Assembly (NCBI GenBank): GCA_049515555.1
Contig: JBEKTY010000018.1
Span: 7,596 to 71,595, forward strand
Direction: 5' to 3'
Source of the DNA: JBEKTY01 sp049515555
Lineage (GTDB): Bacteria > Planctomycetota > Planctomycetia > Pirellulales > Thermoguttaceae
Length of the DNA stretch: 64,000 nucleotides
The notes beneath the pieces were generated by a model. That model ran no database searches. It worked only from the letters and a program-made list of their open reading frames with translations, and was not told the origin of the DNA. A program made the translations under genes and the position numbers. Shown here piece by piece: positions 15,990-24,001 of this stretch (positions within the stretch are counted from its first letter, which is position 1; each line of letters starts with the position of its first letter).

Positions 15990-16823
15990 ATGAAGCGTCG
16001 TTTACTGCTGACGGCGGTGGCCGTGGCCGCGATTTCCGCGGTGGCCATCGTCTCGACCGCGCAGGCCAGCCTGCTGGGCACCCCGGCCTGCTGCGAGGCC
16101 TGCAAGGCGTGTGCCCCGGCCTGCTGCGAGGCCCCCAAGTGCTGCGCCCCGGCCTGCTGCGAGGCCTGCGCCCCGAAGAGCTGTCGTCCGTGCCTGCTGG
16201 CCTGCCTGAAGGCCAAGCTGGCCTGCTGCAAGCCGTGCTGCGGCTGCTGCGCACCGAAGTGCTGCGAGGCCCCCAAGTGCTGTGCGGCCCCGGCTTGCTG
16301 CGAGGCCCCCAAGTGCTGTGAAGCCCCGGCCTGCTGCGAGTGCTGCGCTCCGAAGAGCTGCCGCCCGGGCCTGCTGGCCTGCCTGAAGGCCAAGCTGGCC
16401 TGCTGCAAGCCGTGCTGCGGCTGCTGCGCACCGGCCTGCTGCGAGGCCCCCAAGTGCTGTGCGGCCCCGGCTTGCTGTGCGGCCCCGGCTTGCTGTGCGG
16501 CCCCGGCTTGCTGCGAGGCCCCCAAGTGCTGCTGCGCTCCCAAGTGCTGCCGCGTCCCGAGGTGCTGCTGCGCTCCGAAGTGCTGCTGCGCACCGAAGTG
16601 CTGCGCGGCCCCGGCCTGCTGTGCGGCCCCGGCCTGCTGCGAGGCCCCCAAGTGCTGCGCCCCGGCCTGCGGCGAGTGCTGCTGCCACCGGCACCTGCTG
16701 GCCGATCTGAAGTGCAAGCTGGCCTGCTGCAAGCCGGCCTGCGGCTGTGCGGCGCCGAAGTGCTGCGAGGCCCCCAAGTGCTGCGAGGCCCCGGCCTGCT
16801 GCACCCCGGCCTGCTGCAAGTAA
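15990..16823 (+). CDS. Exported Cys-pair repeat protein (about 86 Cys in 277 residues)
   Basis: A clear Sec signal peptide (MKRRLLLTAVAVAAISAVAI, cleavage near AQA-SL) precedes a mature part made almost only of Cys, Ala, Pro, Lys and Glu. CC pairs recur every five to six residues as CCEAPKCC, CCAAPACC and CCAPKCC. Three longer modules interrupt them: APKSCRPCLLACLKAKLACC (twice, each followed by KPCCGCCAP) and a degenerate HRHLLADLKCKLACCKPACG. I count about 86 Cys, roughly one third of the mature chain. AAGGAG lies 8-9 bases before the ATG. The same DNA gives long open frames on the other strand, but only this frame has a signal peptide and ribosome site. No family recognised; metal binding or a disulfide-crosslinked surface or cell-wall protein are both possible. 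Confidence 0.85.
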   Translation: MKRRLLLTAVAVAAISAVAIVSTAQASLLGTPACCEACKACAPACCEAPKCCAPACCEACAPKSCRPCLLACLKAKLACCKPCCGCCAPKCCEAPKCCAAPACCEAPKCCEAPACCECCAPKSCRPGLLACLKAKLACCKPCCGCCAPACCEAPKCCAAPACCAAPACCAAPACCEAPKCCCAPKCCRVPRCCCAPKCCCAPKCCAAPACCAAPACCEAPKCCAPACGECCCHRHLLADLKCKLACCKPACGCAAPKCCEAPKCCEAPACCTPACCK

Positions 16824-16877
16824 CGAAGAACGCGAGTGGTTCAAACTCAACCCCGATCCGAGTTTGAGCTGTCTCCT

Positions 16878-17693
16878 TTACGATGAAACCGACGGCCTGC
16901 TGGCATGAGCCAACGGGCCGTCGGCTTTTCTTGCTCGTACCTTCTCGACGAAAGCCTGGTAGTCTTCCGGCGTGTCGATGCCGAAAGTGGGCTCGTCGAC
17001 CACCCCGACGAGAATCGCGTGGCCGGCCTGAAGCGCGCGGAGCTGTTCGAGCTGCTCGATCTGTTCCAGCCGGGAAGGGGGCATCGCCGCCAGTTTCAGC
17101 AGGAAATCGCGGCGGTAGGCGTAAAGACCGACGTGCTGAAAGAAATGCGGCGGATCGGCCGCCAGGAGCCGGTCGTCCCACTGCCGCGGGCAGGGGATCG
17201 GACTGCGGCTGAAATAAAGCGCCCGGCCGGCATCATCGAAAACCACCTTTACGCACGCCGGGTCGTCCAACTGCCGGCGGCTGCGGAGGGGCGTGGCCAG
17301 CGTGGCCATCACCGCGGCCGGGTCCCGCTCCAGCAACTCGATGGCCAGATCGATGGAGCGGCCGGCGATTTCCGGCTCGTCGCCTTGCAGGTTGACCACG
17401 ATGTCCACGTGCGTCAGCCGCCGGGCCACCTCGGCCACGCGGTCGGTGCCGCTGGGGGCGTCGGGGCGGGTCATCTCGACCGCGCCGCCAAACGCCCGCA
17501 CCGCCTCGAAAATCTCCCGGTGGTCGGTGGCCACGCGCACACCGGCCGGGCGTTCCGCCTTCAGCGCCGCCTCGAAAGTGTGCTGCAGCAGCGGCTTGCC
17601 CGTCGCACGCAGCAGCAACTTCCGCGGCAGCCGGGTCGAGGCCAAGCGGGCGGGAATGATCACCAGGCTCACGCTCTTGCGGGCTTCCGTCAT
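16878..17693 (-). CDS. kdsB: 3-deoxy-manno-octulosonate cytidylyltransferase
   Basis: 271 residues from ATG 17693. It makes CMP-Kdo from CTP and Kdo in the cytoplasm for lipopolysaccharide core assembly. Motifs: VIIPARLASTRLPRKLL (nucleotide-binding start), ATDHREI, RPDAPSGTDRVAEVARRL, VVNLQGDEPEI (metal site), YFSRSPIPCPR, FFQHVGLYAYRRDFL and GIDTPEDYQAF near the end. In-frame sequence upstream of 17693 is read-through of a family D repeat and not conserved, so the start is set at MTEARKS. The presence of Kdo synthesis supports an LPS-bearing outer membrane in this organism. The 3' end overlaps the terminator of the convergent Cys-rich gene. Confidence 0.95.
   Translation of the reverse strand: MTEARKSVSLVIIPARLASTRLPRKLLLRATGKPLLQHTFEAALKAERPAGVRVATDHREIFEAVRAFGGAVEMTRPDAPSGTDRVAEVARRLTHVDIVVNLQGDEPEIAGRSIDLAIELLERDPAAVMATLATPLRSRRQLDDPACVKVVFDDAGRALYFSRSPIPCPRQWDDRLLAADPPHFFQHVGLYAYRRDFLLKLAAMPPSRLEQIEQLEQLRALQAGHAILVGVVDEPTFGIDTPEDYQAFVEKVRARKADGPLAHASRPSVSS
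16889..16932 (+). terminator. Rho-independent terminator of the Cys-rich gene
   Basis: Stem CCGACGGCC (16889-16897) with GGCCGTCGG (16916-16924), an inner TGGC/GCCA extension, and then CTTTTCTT. It lies inside the 3' end of kdsB, so the two convergent transcripts overlap here. Confidence 0.75.
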
Positions 17694-17775
17694 GCGGCGC
17701 GCTCCACGTCCAACAGACGGTTGTACGCCTTCGCCGGGCGCGTGGCAAGGGTTGTAACTGGACTCTCGCAAACTA

Positions 17776-17893
17776 CTCCCCTCTCCCTTTGGGAGAGGGG
17801 CCGGGGGTGAGGGCACTGTGGGTCCCATCGCAAATAATGACCGCTTTCTCGATGCCGGCCCTCACCCTAACCCTCTCCCAGGGAGAGGGGACA
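17776..17893. repeat. Two family D palindromes in opposite orientation
   Basis: CTCCCCTCTCCCTTTGGGAG... ending GTGAGGG (17776-17814) and CCCTCACCCTAACCCTCTCC... ending AGAGGGGAC (17857-17893). They fill most of the interval between kdsB and the OsmC-like gene and together form a larger inverted repeat. Confidence 0.85.
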
Positions 17894-17935
17894 GGTTGGG
17901 ACCACGCCGCTACTTCGCCATGCCCCGGGGCAGGT

Positions 17936-18385
17936 TCACCCGCACTGCGCACACGACTTCCCGCCTTTCGCCGCAGTGGGAGCGGCCTTGCTTCCCCACT
18001 GAAACGCCACGTTCACGCCCACGCCTTCCTTCACCACAAGATACACCGGGCAGCGATGGCCCTCCTTTTCCAGGAACTCCCGCTGCTCGCTCGGGAAGGA
18101 ACACGGACAGTGGATCGTCACCGCCATCGACGCGATCTTGTAGTCCTTCAGCTCATAGCTCGTTTCGGCCCACGTGCCCGTCAAGTCCAAGCCCTTCGCT
18201 TCGGCCCCTTTGGCCATGACGATAATCATGCAGGAAGCCACGCCCATCGCCACCAGGTCGATGGGATTCAGGTCTTCCCCCTTGCCGCCGAAGGCGCAGC
18301 AGCCCTCCAGGCCGATTTCCTTGCCAAGTTCCTGATGGACGGCGACGGTGTGAATCATCCGGTCAAGCGTGACAGTCATTCCCAT
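17936..18385 (-). CDS. OsmC-like family protein
   Basis: 149 residues. Matches the OsmC/Ohr superfamily in order: GKGEDLNPIDLVAMGVASCM (with the helix carrying the first active-site-type Cys), a middle beta strand TAWAE-like segment (GTWAETSYELKDYKIASMAV), HCPCSFPSEQREFLEKEGHR and CPVYLVVKEGVGVNVAFQW. The second conserved Cys is in HRCPVY. Such proteins reduce organic hydroperoxides or act as stress proteins of unknown substrate. The C-terminus carries an extra SCAQC motif. A second small gene (18462-18584) lies 76 bases upstream on the same strand. Confidence 0.85.
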   Translation of the reverse strand: MGMTVTLDRMIHTVAVHQELGKEIGLEGCCAFGGKGEDLNPIDLVAMGVASCMIIVMAKGAEAKGLDLTGTWAETSYELKDYKIASMAVTIHCPCSFPSEQREFLEKEGHRCPVYLVVKEGVGVNVAFQWGSKAAPTAAKGGKSCAQCG

Positions 18386-18461
18386 GGTCTTCTCTCCAAA
18401 TGGTTAGGGTTTGTACTACCGCACACTTCGCACTCATGGCGGGCATGGAACCCATCCAGGC

Positions 18462-18584
18462 TCACCGCAACGTCTCGTTGACCGGCCCCGTCTGCCGGTT
18501 CTCGGCCAGGGCCGCCAGGATCGCCGGCCGGAGCAGCTTGTCCGGCGTGGCGCGGCAGGAGGGGCAATCGGAGAACGTGACCAT
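18462..18584 (-). CDS. Possible 40-residue CxxC small protein
   Basis: ATG at 18584, stop TGA 18462-18464: begins MVTFSDCPSCRATPDKLLRP and continues AILAALAENRQTGPVNETLR. A CxxC pair follows the first strand, and the rest is helical in character. A GGAAG lies about 10 bases upstream. It would be the first gene of a unit with the OsmC-like gene. Not recognised; it might be a remnant of a longer gene. Confidence 0.4.
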   Translation of the reverse strand: MVTFSDCPSCRATPDKLLRPAILAALAENRQTGPVNETLR

Positions 18585-18604
18585 ACGACCACTTCCATTA
18601 GTGG

Positions 18605-18621
18605 AGCATATCCTATATGCT
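18605..18621. promoter_or_regulatory. Perfect 17-bp palindrome AGCATAT-CCT-ATATGCT
   Basis: AGCATATCCTATATGCT is a perfect dyad with 7-base arms, 21 bases upstream of the small CxxC gene start. Its AT-rich character stands out from the surroundings. It could be an operator for a dimeric repressor controlling the OsmC-like gene unit; no regulator gene is adjacent. Confidence 0.4.
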
Positions 18622-18699
18622 ATGGTCCTAGAGTATGGGCCGGGCGCGGCCCGCTGTCAAGAGGCGGGTGACGGGGTCGGCGGGCCATTTCCGCGCCGC

Positions 18700-18760
18700 G
18701 TGCCACTGCCGGCTTGTCCAGCAGTGTGAGAAGCACTGCTGGACAAGCCGGCAGTGGCAC
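18700..18760. repeat. Palindromic repeat, family B (GTGCCACTGCCGGCTTGTCC)
   Basis: Perfect 27-base arms (18700-18726, 18734-18760) around the loop TGAGAAG. Near-identical copies at 23815-23875 and 59529-59589. No terminator-like T-run. Confidence 0.95.
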
Positions 18761-18870
18761 CCAATCCCGGTGCAGAAACAAGGAACGTGGATTCCGCTCC
18801 CCGTGGCCGAGTCTTCACCTCCCCGGGTTTGTCCTTTGCGGGTTCATAACCGACATCGAGGAGCAACGCC

Positions 18871-19584
18871 ATGACCGACCAGGATCAGCAGCGCTGGAAG
18901 AAATGCTGTGCCGAAGTGCTCGGCACGTTTTGCCTGGTGTTCGCGGGCACGGGGGCGATTGTCGTCAACGACCTGTCGGGCGGCACGGTCACGCACGTGG
19001 GCGTGGCCCTGACGTTCGGCCTGGTGGTCATGGCGATGATCTACGCCATCGGGGATGTCTCGGGCGCGCACCTGAATCCCGCCGTCACGCTGGGCTTCTG
19101 GCTCTCCAGACAATTCCCCGCTCGGGCCGTGATCCCCTACATCGCGAGCCAAGTCCTGGGGGCCTGCCTGGCAAGCGGATTGATGCGTGCGATGTTCCTG
19201 ACACATGCCACGCTCGGCGCCACCAAGCCCGCTGGACCGGCGTGGCAGTCGTTCTTGCTGGAGGCGGTCCTGACGGCCATGTTGATGTTCGTGATCCTGG
19301 CGGTCTCCAGCGGAGCAAAAGAAAAGGGGCTTATGGCGGGAATTGCCGTGGGCGGGGTGATTGCACTGGAGGCGCTCTTCGCCGGACCGATCTGCGGCGC
19401 CTCGATGAACCCGGCCCGGTCGCTGGCCCCCGCGGTCTTGTCCGGAGATCTGGCCGGACTCTGGATCTACCTGACCTCACCGCTGCTGGGTGCGGCGATG
19501 GGCGTGGCCTGTTGCCGGGCAGTGCATTCGCCGGGCTGTTGCTCGGCTGATGCGGCCGGGCATGCTAAGGGGCATGCCCCGTGA
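18871..19584 (+). CDS. Aquaporin / MIP-family channel
   Basis: 237 residues with six hydrophobic segments and both NPA half-helices: DVSGAHLNPAVTLGFW (about residue 70) and GASMNPARSLAPAV (about residue 176). The first segment FCLVFAGTGAIVV carries the N-terminal helix signature (AEVLGTF). The Arg after the second NPA is the selectivity-filter arginine. The chain length and short loops fit the water-selective/AqpZ-like side or the simple bacterial MIP group more than GlpF. The C-terminus is unusual: VACCRAVHSPGCCSADAAGH is Cys/His-rich and might bind metal. AGGAG lies 8 bases before the ATG. Confidence 0.92.
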   Translation: MTDQDQQRWKKCCAEVLGTFCLVFAGTGAIVVNDLSGGTVTHVGVALTFGLVVMAMIYAIGDVSGAHLNPAVTLGFWLSRQFPARAVIPYIASQVLGACLASGLMRAMFLTHATLGATKPAGPAWQSFLLEAVLTAMLMFVILAVSSGAKEKGLMAGIAVGGVIALEALFAGPICGASMNPARSLAPAVLSGDLAGLWIYLTSPLLGAAMGVACCRAVHSPGCCSADAAGHAKGHAP

Positions 19585-19842
19585 CGGAGGATAACCGTCC
19601 ACAGCCGTGCACTTTGTGAAGAGGGTCGGGAAGTCCGTTTCGACGAGTCGCTGACGGCTGGTGATATCCATTGCCCCTCAAAATCCTCACAATCGGCGCC
19701 TCCTCCCGAAGATGGGCGATGTGTAATTATGCAGGGCGGGAGAACCGATACCACGAATGTATCCCAACGATTGGGTTTAACCGGCACACGCTGCATGGCT
19801 AGTCACAGCACCTCCCTGGCCTTCGAAAAAAGGGCATGGACG

Positions 19843-20727
19843 ATGAAATACGGGGTGTTGCTGGTGACGGCAATGTTAGCTTGTACCGGTTGCACAACCC
19901 TTGCCCTTAAGAGGCACGCCCTCAAACAGGAGGCGACATCGACCGACATACGCTATCAGGAAATCCTCGATAATCTCGCCATGGTGGCCCACGATCCGGC
20001 TGCCTTGCCCGCCTATGCGTCAATTTTTACGGGAACGGCTCAAGTCACCGACACGGCCCAACTGGGTTCGACGACGACGTGGTCGCCGGGAGCGGCCGCC
20101 CAGGCGCTTGCCCCGCAATTTACCCGCGCAGAGCTGGGAAACTGGACCCTCGATCCGATCAACGCCCCGGAAAAACTGGAGGCCATACGCGGCGCTTGCC
20201 GGTGGGTCGTCTATGGCCCCCGGTTCGCATACTGCCACGACTGCGGCGGCCTTCTGGCCAGCCCGGAGCAGTGGCCTTGGCCAGGGCGCCACTTCGGGGT
20301 GGCGGACCGGCTGGCCCAGTTGCCTCGAGGGTGGCTGCACGTCAGCCCGTCGTGCGGCGTTTCGCCCGCAGCCCGCTACAAGTCGCACTGCGGCGACACC
20401 TGGGTCTGGGTCATGCCGGGGGAAACGGAATGCCTCGCCAACTTCTGCCTCATCCTCCAGGACATTGCCCGGGTAGACATAAACTCGCCAACTCTGCAAT
20501 GCATCCGACCCGCCCCCAGCGACTTCGTCTTCCCGACGCCGGGGCCGCAAAGAACACCTTGTTGTGAAGGTCCTTACGCCAGAACAGTGCCCTTTGTCCT
20601 GGCCGAAGTAAGCATAGACCCATGTGGAACTCTGCAACCCGACACGCCGTACTACCGCGCTCGCGTTGAGAACGTGGGTTCGGACGCGGCTCTACGGAGT
20701 CAAATCAACGCTGCCGGGCTGCACTGA
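19843..20727 (+). CDS. Lipoprotein, paralogue of the next gene
   Basis: 294 residues from ATG 19843. The N-terminus MKYGVLLVTAMLACTGCTTL is a lipoprotein signal peptide (Cys 13 or Cys 16 as the lipidated residue). The body contains a Cys-rich core: CRWVVYGPRFAYCHDCGG, RGWLHVSPSCGVSP and SHCGDTWVWVMP. The same blocks occur in the following gene, so the two arose by tandem duplication. Role unknown; the CxxC and CGDTW elements suggest disulfides or a metal site. An earlier in-frame Met at 19729 would bury the signal peptide. Confidence 0.75.
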   Translation: MKYGVLLVTAMLACTGCTTLALKRHALKQEATSTDIRYQEILDNLAMVAHDPAALPAYASIFTGTAQVTDTAQLGSTTTWSPGAAAQALAPQFTRAELGNWTLDPINAPEKLEAIRGACRWVVYGPRFAYCHDCGGLLASPEQWPWPGRHFGVADRLAQLPRGWLHVSPSCGVSPAARYKSHCGDTWVWVMPGETECLANFCLILQDIARVDINSPTLQCIRPAPSDFVFPTPGPQRTPCCEGPYARTVPFVLAEVSIDPCGTLQPDTPYYRARVENVGSDAALRSQINAAGLH

Positions 20728-20869
20728 ACTGCTATTGCAAAGGACTCCGGGCCGCGCGCCGCGCGGGTGCAGAAAGACATACTGGATGGGATTCAAGAGG
20801 AGCCCGGTGGTTCGTTTGATTGCAGACAAGGCAGCCCGGGATTCGACCGGGTTGCAAACGGGGGGCACG

Positions 20870-22267
20870 ATGAAAAAGCCCTTGCTCCTGGTCATGCTGC
20901 TTGCCGTGGCGGGCGCGGGGTGTGCTGCCATGTCGCTGGAGCGGCACGCGGCAAGCCAAATTCAGTCTGCCGCGGACTACCGCTACCAGGCAACGCTTCA
21001 TGCATTGGCGATGGTCGCCGCCGATCCCGGTACGTTGCCGTCTTATGCGCTTCTTTCCAGCGGCGTTGCATCCGTATCAAACACGGATGTGGCCAACTCT
21101 GCGACCACGTGGTCGTGGGCCCCGGCGATCCTTTTCAAGTCCCAAGCCCTGGTCGTCACGGGGGCGCACGCCCCGCAGGGATCATGGAGCGTCGATCCCG
21201 TGGCTGATTACACGCAACTCGAGGCCATGCGCTGTGCCTGCCGTTGGGTCCTGGCAGGCCCGGAGCAAGTCGACCCGAATTGCATACACGTTCTGGCCGA
21301 TCCCGAGATGGACTTGTCGCCGGGCCCTCACTTCGGTGTCATCGGCCGGCTGGCGCGGCTCCCCCGCGGATGGCTGCACGTCGGGCGGTTGTGCGATGTT
21401 CCGCGCTGCGCCTGCTGCAAGGATCATTGCGGCGACACGTGGGCCTGGGTCGTGCCGGAGGGAATGGAGGGCCTCGCCGAATTTACTCTCGTCCTTCAGG
21501 ACATCGTCACTCTGGACGTTGCGCCGTCTGACGGCACCAGACCAGCCAACGTAACACCGCCGTTGCTGGTTACGCTGTGGGTTTACCAGGACACGCTGCC
21601 AAACGTTGTCTTCATCGACATCGTGAGGACAGGCAACACGGCCATGTTCCTCAAGGAAGGCGCGACAGGGCCAATGGACGTGGCGATCGGGCAGTCGGTG
21701 ATCTGGCGCAATTTCGACGAAACGAGCGCCCACACTGTGTTTGTCCGGAAAGACGACAAGACCACCTTTTCCCGCCCAATTCAGAAATACATTTCCCAAA
21801 CATTGGTACCCTCCAGCGCACCGATTGTGTTCGATCAAGACATGTATAAGAACGCTGGTGGGGCGGACAATCGCCCGGCGCTAATCTCCGTCACGGACGA
21901 CAAGATTGAGCCGGGCAAAATTCGCCTCGTGGCTGCAAACCCATGGTATTCCCCGACGTTAGCGTTCAGGGTCGACCGCGTGATCAGGCCGGAATGCAGG
22001 TGCATGATCGAACAGAAAATGAAAGAGGGAATCAGCAGCAATCAAGTCGTACAGATTTCCTGGTGTGAGTGGATGCAGTGGACAACGCCTTACCAAGGCC
22101 AACGCACCTCCGTCAAGCCGGGAACACCGAAGACTCCGTCAAGCACACAACCCCTAAATCGTGCAGCGCCCCCGAATGTGATTAATTCCCAGGGGATCCG
22201 GATGGGGCCGACTCTCCGCAATTTGACTCCCATAGAGAACCCATTCTCCTATCTGCTTAGGAACTAG
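20870..22267 (+). CDS. Lipoprotein paralogue with extra C-terminal cupredoxin-like domain
   Basis: 465 residues from ATG 20870. Lipobox LLAVAGAGCAAM. Residues about 20-220 repeat the upstream protein (RYQATLHALAMVAADPGTLP; CRWVLAGPEQVDPNC; RGWLHVGRLCDVPRC; DHCGDTWAWVVP; FTLVLQDIV). The added C-terminal part includes GPMDVAIGQSVIWRNFDETS followed by AHTVFV, a strand arrangement reminiscent of cupredoxin-like domains (G-x-S/T-V-x-W-x-N-x-D ... HTV), then a Pro/Thr-rich tail. Whether it binds copper is not shown; a C-terminal Cys-containing segment (RPECRCMIEQ) is present. 142 bases follow the upstream gene's stop. Confidence 0.75.
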   Translation: MKKPLLLVMLLAVAGAGCAAMSLERHAASQIQSAADYRYQATLHALAMVAADPGTLPSYALLSSGVASVSNTDVANSATTWSWAPAILFKSQALVVTGAHAPQGSWSVDPVADYTQLEAMRCACRWVLAGPEQVDPNCIHVLADPEMDLSPGPHFGVIGRLARLPRGWLHVGRLCDVPRCACCKDHCGDTWAWVVPEGMEGLAEFTLVLQDIVTLDVAPSDGTRPANVTPPLLVTLWVYQDTLPNVVFIDIVRTGNTAMFLKEGATGPMDVAIGQSVIWRNFDETSAHTVFVRKDDKTTFSRPIQKYISQTLVPSSAPIVFDQDMYKNAGGADNRPALISVTDDKIEPGKIRLVAANPWYSPTLAFRVDRVIRPECRCMIEQKMKEGISSNQVVQISWCEWMQWTTPYQGQRTSVKPGTPKTPSSTQPLNRAAPPNVINSQGIRMGPTLRNLTPIENPFSYLLRN

Positions 22268-22447
22268 CGCACAGAAAGGCAACCACGATTATTGGGGAAT
22301 GGAGCGATCGGCGACTATAAGCCGTGCACTTCCTGGCCACTTGCTCGTTTGGCGTCGAGGGGCCCATCACTCGGCAAACATCTGCCCGTTTGGCTGGCCG
22401 ATCCTAGCAACACTCGGGCGAAAAAAGCCGGCGCGCGGCCAATTGAC

Positions 22448-22954
22448 CTAATCAGGAAAATCCGCGCAAATCCACACGCCGTTGTCTTGGCAGTTAGGCT
22501 CTATATGCGCCGGCTCGGTAGATTGGGCGAAACGCCCGTTGTGCTCGGCAAGCAAGTAAAGGTCATACGGGTCGGCGGTACAGTCTACGCAATGAACAGG
22601 CTTGTACTTGAAGGCCTTCCCACACTCCTCACAGGAATCGTCACATGTTTTGCCAACTGGCGAGGGAAGCCTGATCGGCGCGCCCGCCGGGCCCACCTTC
22701 ACACCGATTATCTGCCAGTTCGATCTGTTGACGGCGTACACGGTGAACGCTTTCGCCTGTATCCTCCATTCGTCTGGTAGGGACGCGGCTGTGTATGGCT
22801 TTGATGCTATCTTCCACTCGTTGGGGAGTTCCGCAAGGGTCGTCAAGATCGCTGTGGAGAACTTGACTCTTGGGCTTTCGGCCGAAGGCTCCACGACATT
22901 TTCTCCCTCGCCAGGCGAAGCTGTTGAGGGCAGTTGGACTTTGGACTTTCTCAT
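22448..22954 (-). CDS. Hypothetical protein with two CxxC-type pairs
   Basis: 168 residues, start ATG 22954. An N-terminal charged/disordered stretch is followed by NEWKIASKPYTAASLPDEWR and then CDDSCEECGKAFKYKPVHCV with further CTADPYDL and a late Cys. The spacing CxxxCxxC...CxxC suggests a structural zinc site. The segment ELPNEWKIASKPY / SLPDEWRIQAKAF is an internal duplication of about 15 residues. No family recognised. It is convergent with the second lipoprotein gene. The opposite-strand frame looks like a shadow. Confidence 0.55.
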   Translation of the reverse strand: MRKSKVQLPSTASPGEGENVVEPSAESPRVKFSTAILTTLAELPNEWKIASKPYTAASLPDEWRIQAKAFTVYAVNRSNWQIIGVKVGPAGAPIRLPSPVGKTCDDSCEECGKAFKYKPVHCVDCTADPYDLYLLAEHNGRFAQSTEPAHIEPNCQDNGVWICADFPD

Positions 22955-23353
22955 GTTTTCCCTTTTCCTGGAACGAAACTAAGCACGGGCTTCCGGCGTC
23001 CAATGGCTCACCTCCAGTGGGCCACGAGACCGATCTACGGGAATCGCGATCGGACCAGCGGCGACCTGCCATTCTGCCGCGAACCGTCCCGTGGACAAAA
23101 TCCCCGGATAATGCCCGCGGCAAAATAGCAAGCAGTTGGCGATCCCGCCCTGGCTCGTCCGGTGTTTGATCGAGAATCTCTCAACCGGGCTGCCGTGGCC
23201 ACTCGGCGCATTCTATCCGAGGCTACGGTGCCGTCAACGAGCGTTTTCCGGGAAAGCGGCCGGGGTTTTCGGGACCAAGAGGCCGCTGGTTCAAATCCGG
23301 CCGGCTGGCCTTGGCAGAAGCCGTTGATCGTAAATGCAAGCCCAAGTGGGCGA
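22955..23353. other. Intergenic region with a tRNA T-arm-like fragment
   Basis: No convincing gene. At 23268-23308 the sequence TTCGGGACCAAGAGGCCGCT then GGTTCAAATCC resembles the anticodon-loop-to-T-arm part of a tRNA-Pro(CGG). The T-stem GCTGG/CCGGC (23285-23289, 23297-23301) pairs, but no matching acceptor 5' strand or D-arm exists upstream, so it is at best a decayed fragment. Nothing else stands out. Confidence 0.4.
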
Positions 23354-23683
23354 TCATTCCTTTTGGAACTCGAATTCCCCCTCGTCCGAAGCATCGCTCT
23401 CGGCGCCGGGCGATGCCGCTTGGGGGGCCTTCGGCACCTGCACCACCGTCGGTGCGCTCTGCTGCTTGGCCGCTGAGATGGCCGATGGCCCGGTGTTGGG
23501 ACGCTTCATCACGGCCGTCCAGCACATGGTCCCCTTCAGGTCCTTGTAATACAGCATGGTGACAAGTTCCCAGCCTTCCTGGCCGGCCAGTTTGAGTTCC
23601 GAGATGATCGCCCCTTCGGTCATCCGGGTCAGGGTAGAGTACTCCCATCTCTGTTGGGCCTGAACGACGGCAGTCCTGGTCAT
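23354..23683 (-). CDS. DUF4177-like small protein
   Basis: 109 residues from ATG 23683, preceded by GGAG 8 bases upstream; the longer frame starts inside a family B repeat and is not credible. RWEYSTLTRMTEGAIISELK, LAGQEGWELVTMLYYKDLKG and WTAVMKRP fit the short beta-alpha-beta DUF4177 pattern (W-E-Y ... L-N-x-L-G-x-x-G-W-E-L-V). The C-terminal 45 residues are low-complexity and acidic (GAESDASDEGEFEFQKE). Cytoplasmic, function unknown. Confidence 0.65.
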   Translation of the reverse strand: MTRTAVVQAQQRWEYSTLTRMTEGAIISELKLAGQEGWELVTMLYYKDLKGTMCWTAVMKRPNTGPSAISAAKQQSAPTVVQVPKAPQAASPGAESDASDEGEFEFQKE

Positions 23684-24001
23684 CTTATACTCCGCATGGT
23701 GGAAAGGTTCCGCTCCGGCCTCGTGTCGGCGTGGGGGGCCGCGACCGCCCCCGCCGCCGGCCATTAGTGTAGCTGCCCCGCCGTCTGCCGTCAAACTCGC
23801 TTGCCGCGTTCTGCGTGCCACTGCTGGCTCGTCCAGCAGTGTGGGAAGCACTGCTGGACAAGCCAGCAGTGGCACCTGGTCCCGACGATTTTATCTGTTT
23901 ATCGACCGGCGATGAGCATTTTTCGCCGTCGCCTCTTGCCCGCCCCCCATGTACCGGTGGCCGCTTTTTCGTAGAATGACTTTCAACTGCGGGGGGTGGC
24001 A
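23684..24001. other. Divergent promoter region of aceE with a family B repeat
   Basis: 318 bases separating the DUF4177-like gene and the pyruvate dehydrogenase operon. It contains a family B palindrome (23815-23875) and a short lower-GC stretch before aceE. No clear promoter boxes were identified. Confidence 0.4.
23815..23875. repeat. Palindromic repeat, family B
   Basis: Arms 23815-23841 and 23849-23875 with one mismatch, loop TGGGAAG. Same family as 18700-18760 and 59529-59589. It lies upstream of the pyruvate dehydrogenase operon. Confidence 0.93.

Noticed and set aside
15728..17181. Two long minus-strand frames over the Cys-rich gene (QQAGASQHLG-type and GPRSTW-type repeats)
   Set aside because: The Cys-rich plus-strand frame has a signal peptide and ribosome site; the others are frame shadows of the same DNA repeats.
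23268..23308. Calling a tRNA-Pro gene
   Set aside because: No 5' acceptor strand, no D-arm and no anticodon stem pairing; only the T-arm is convincing. Kept as a low-interest finding.
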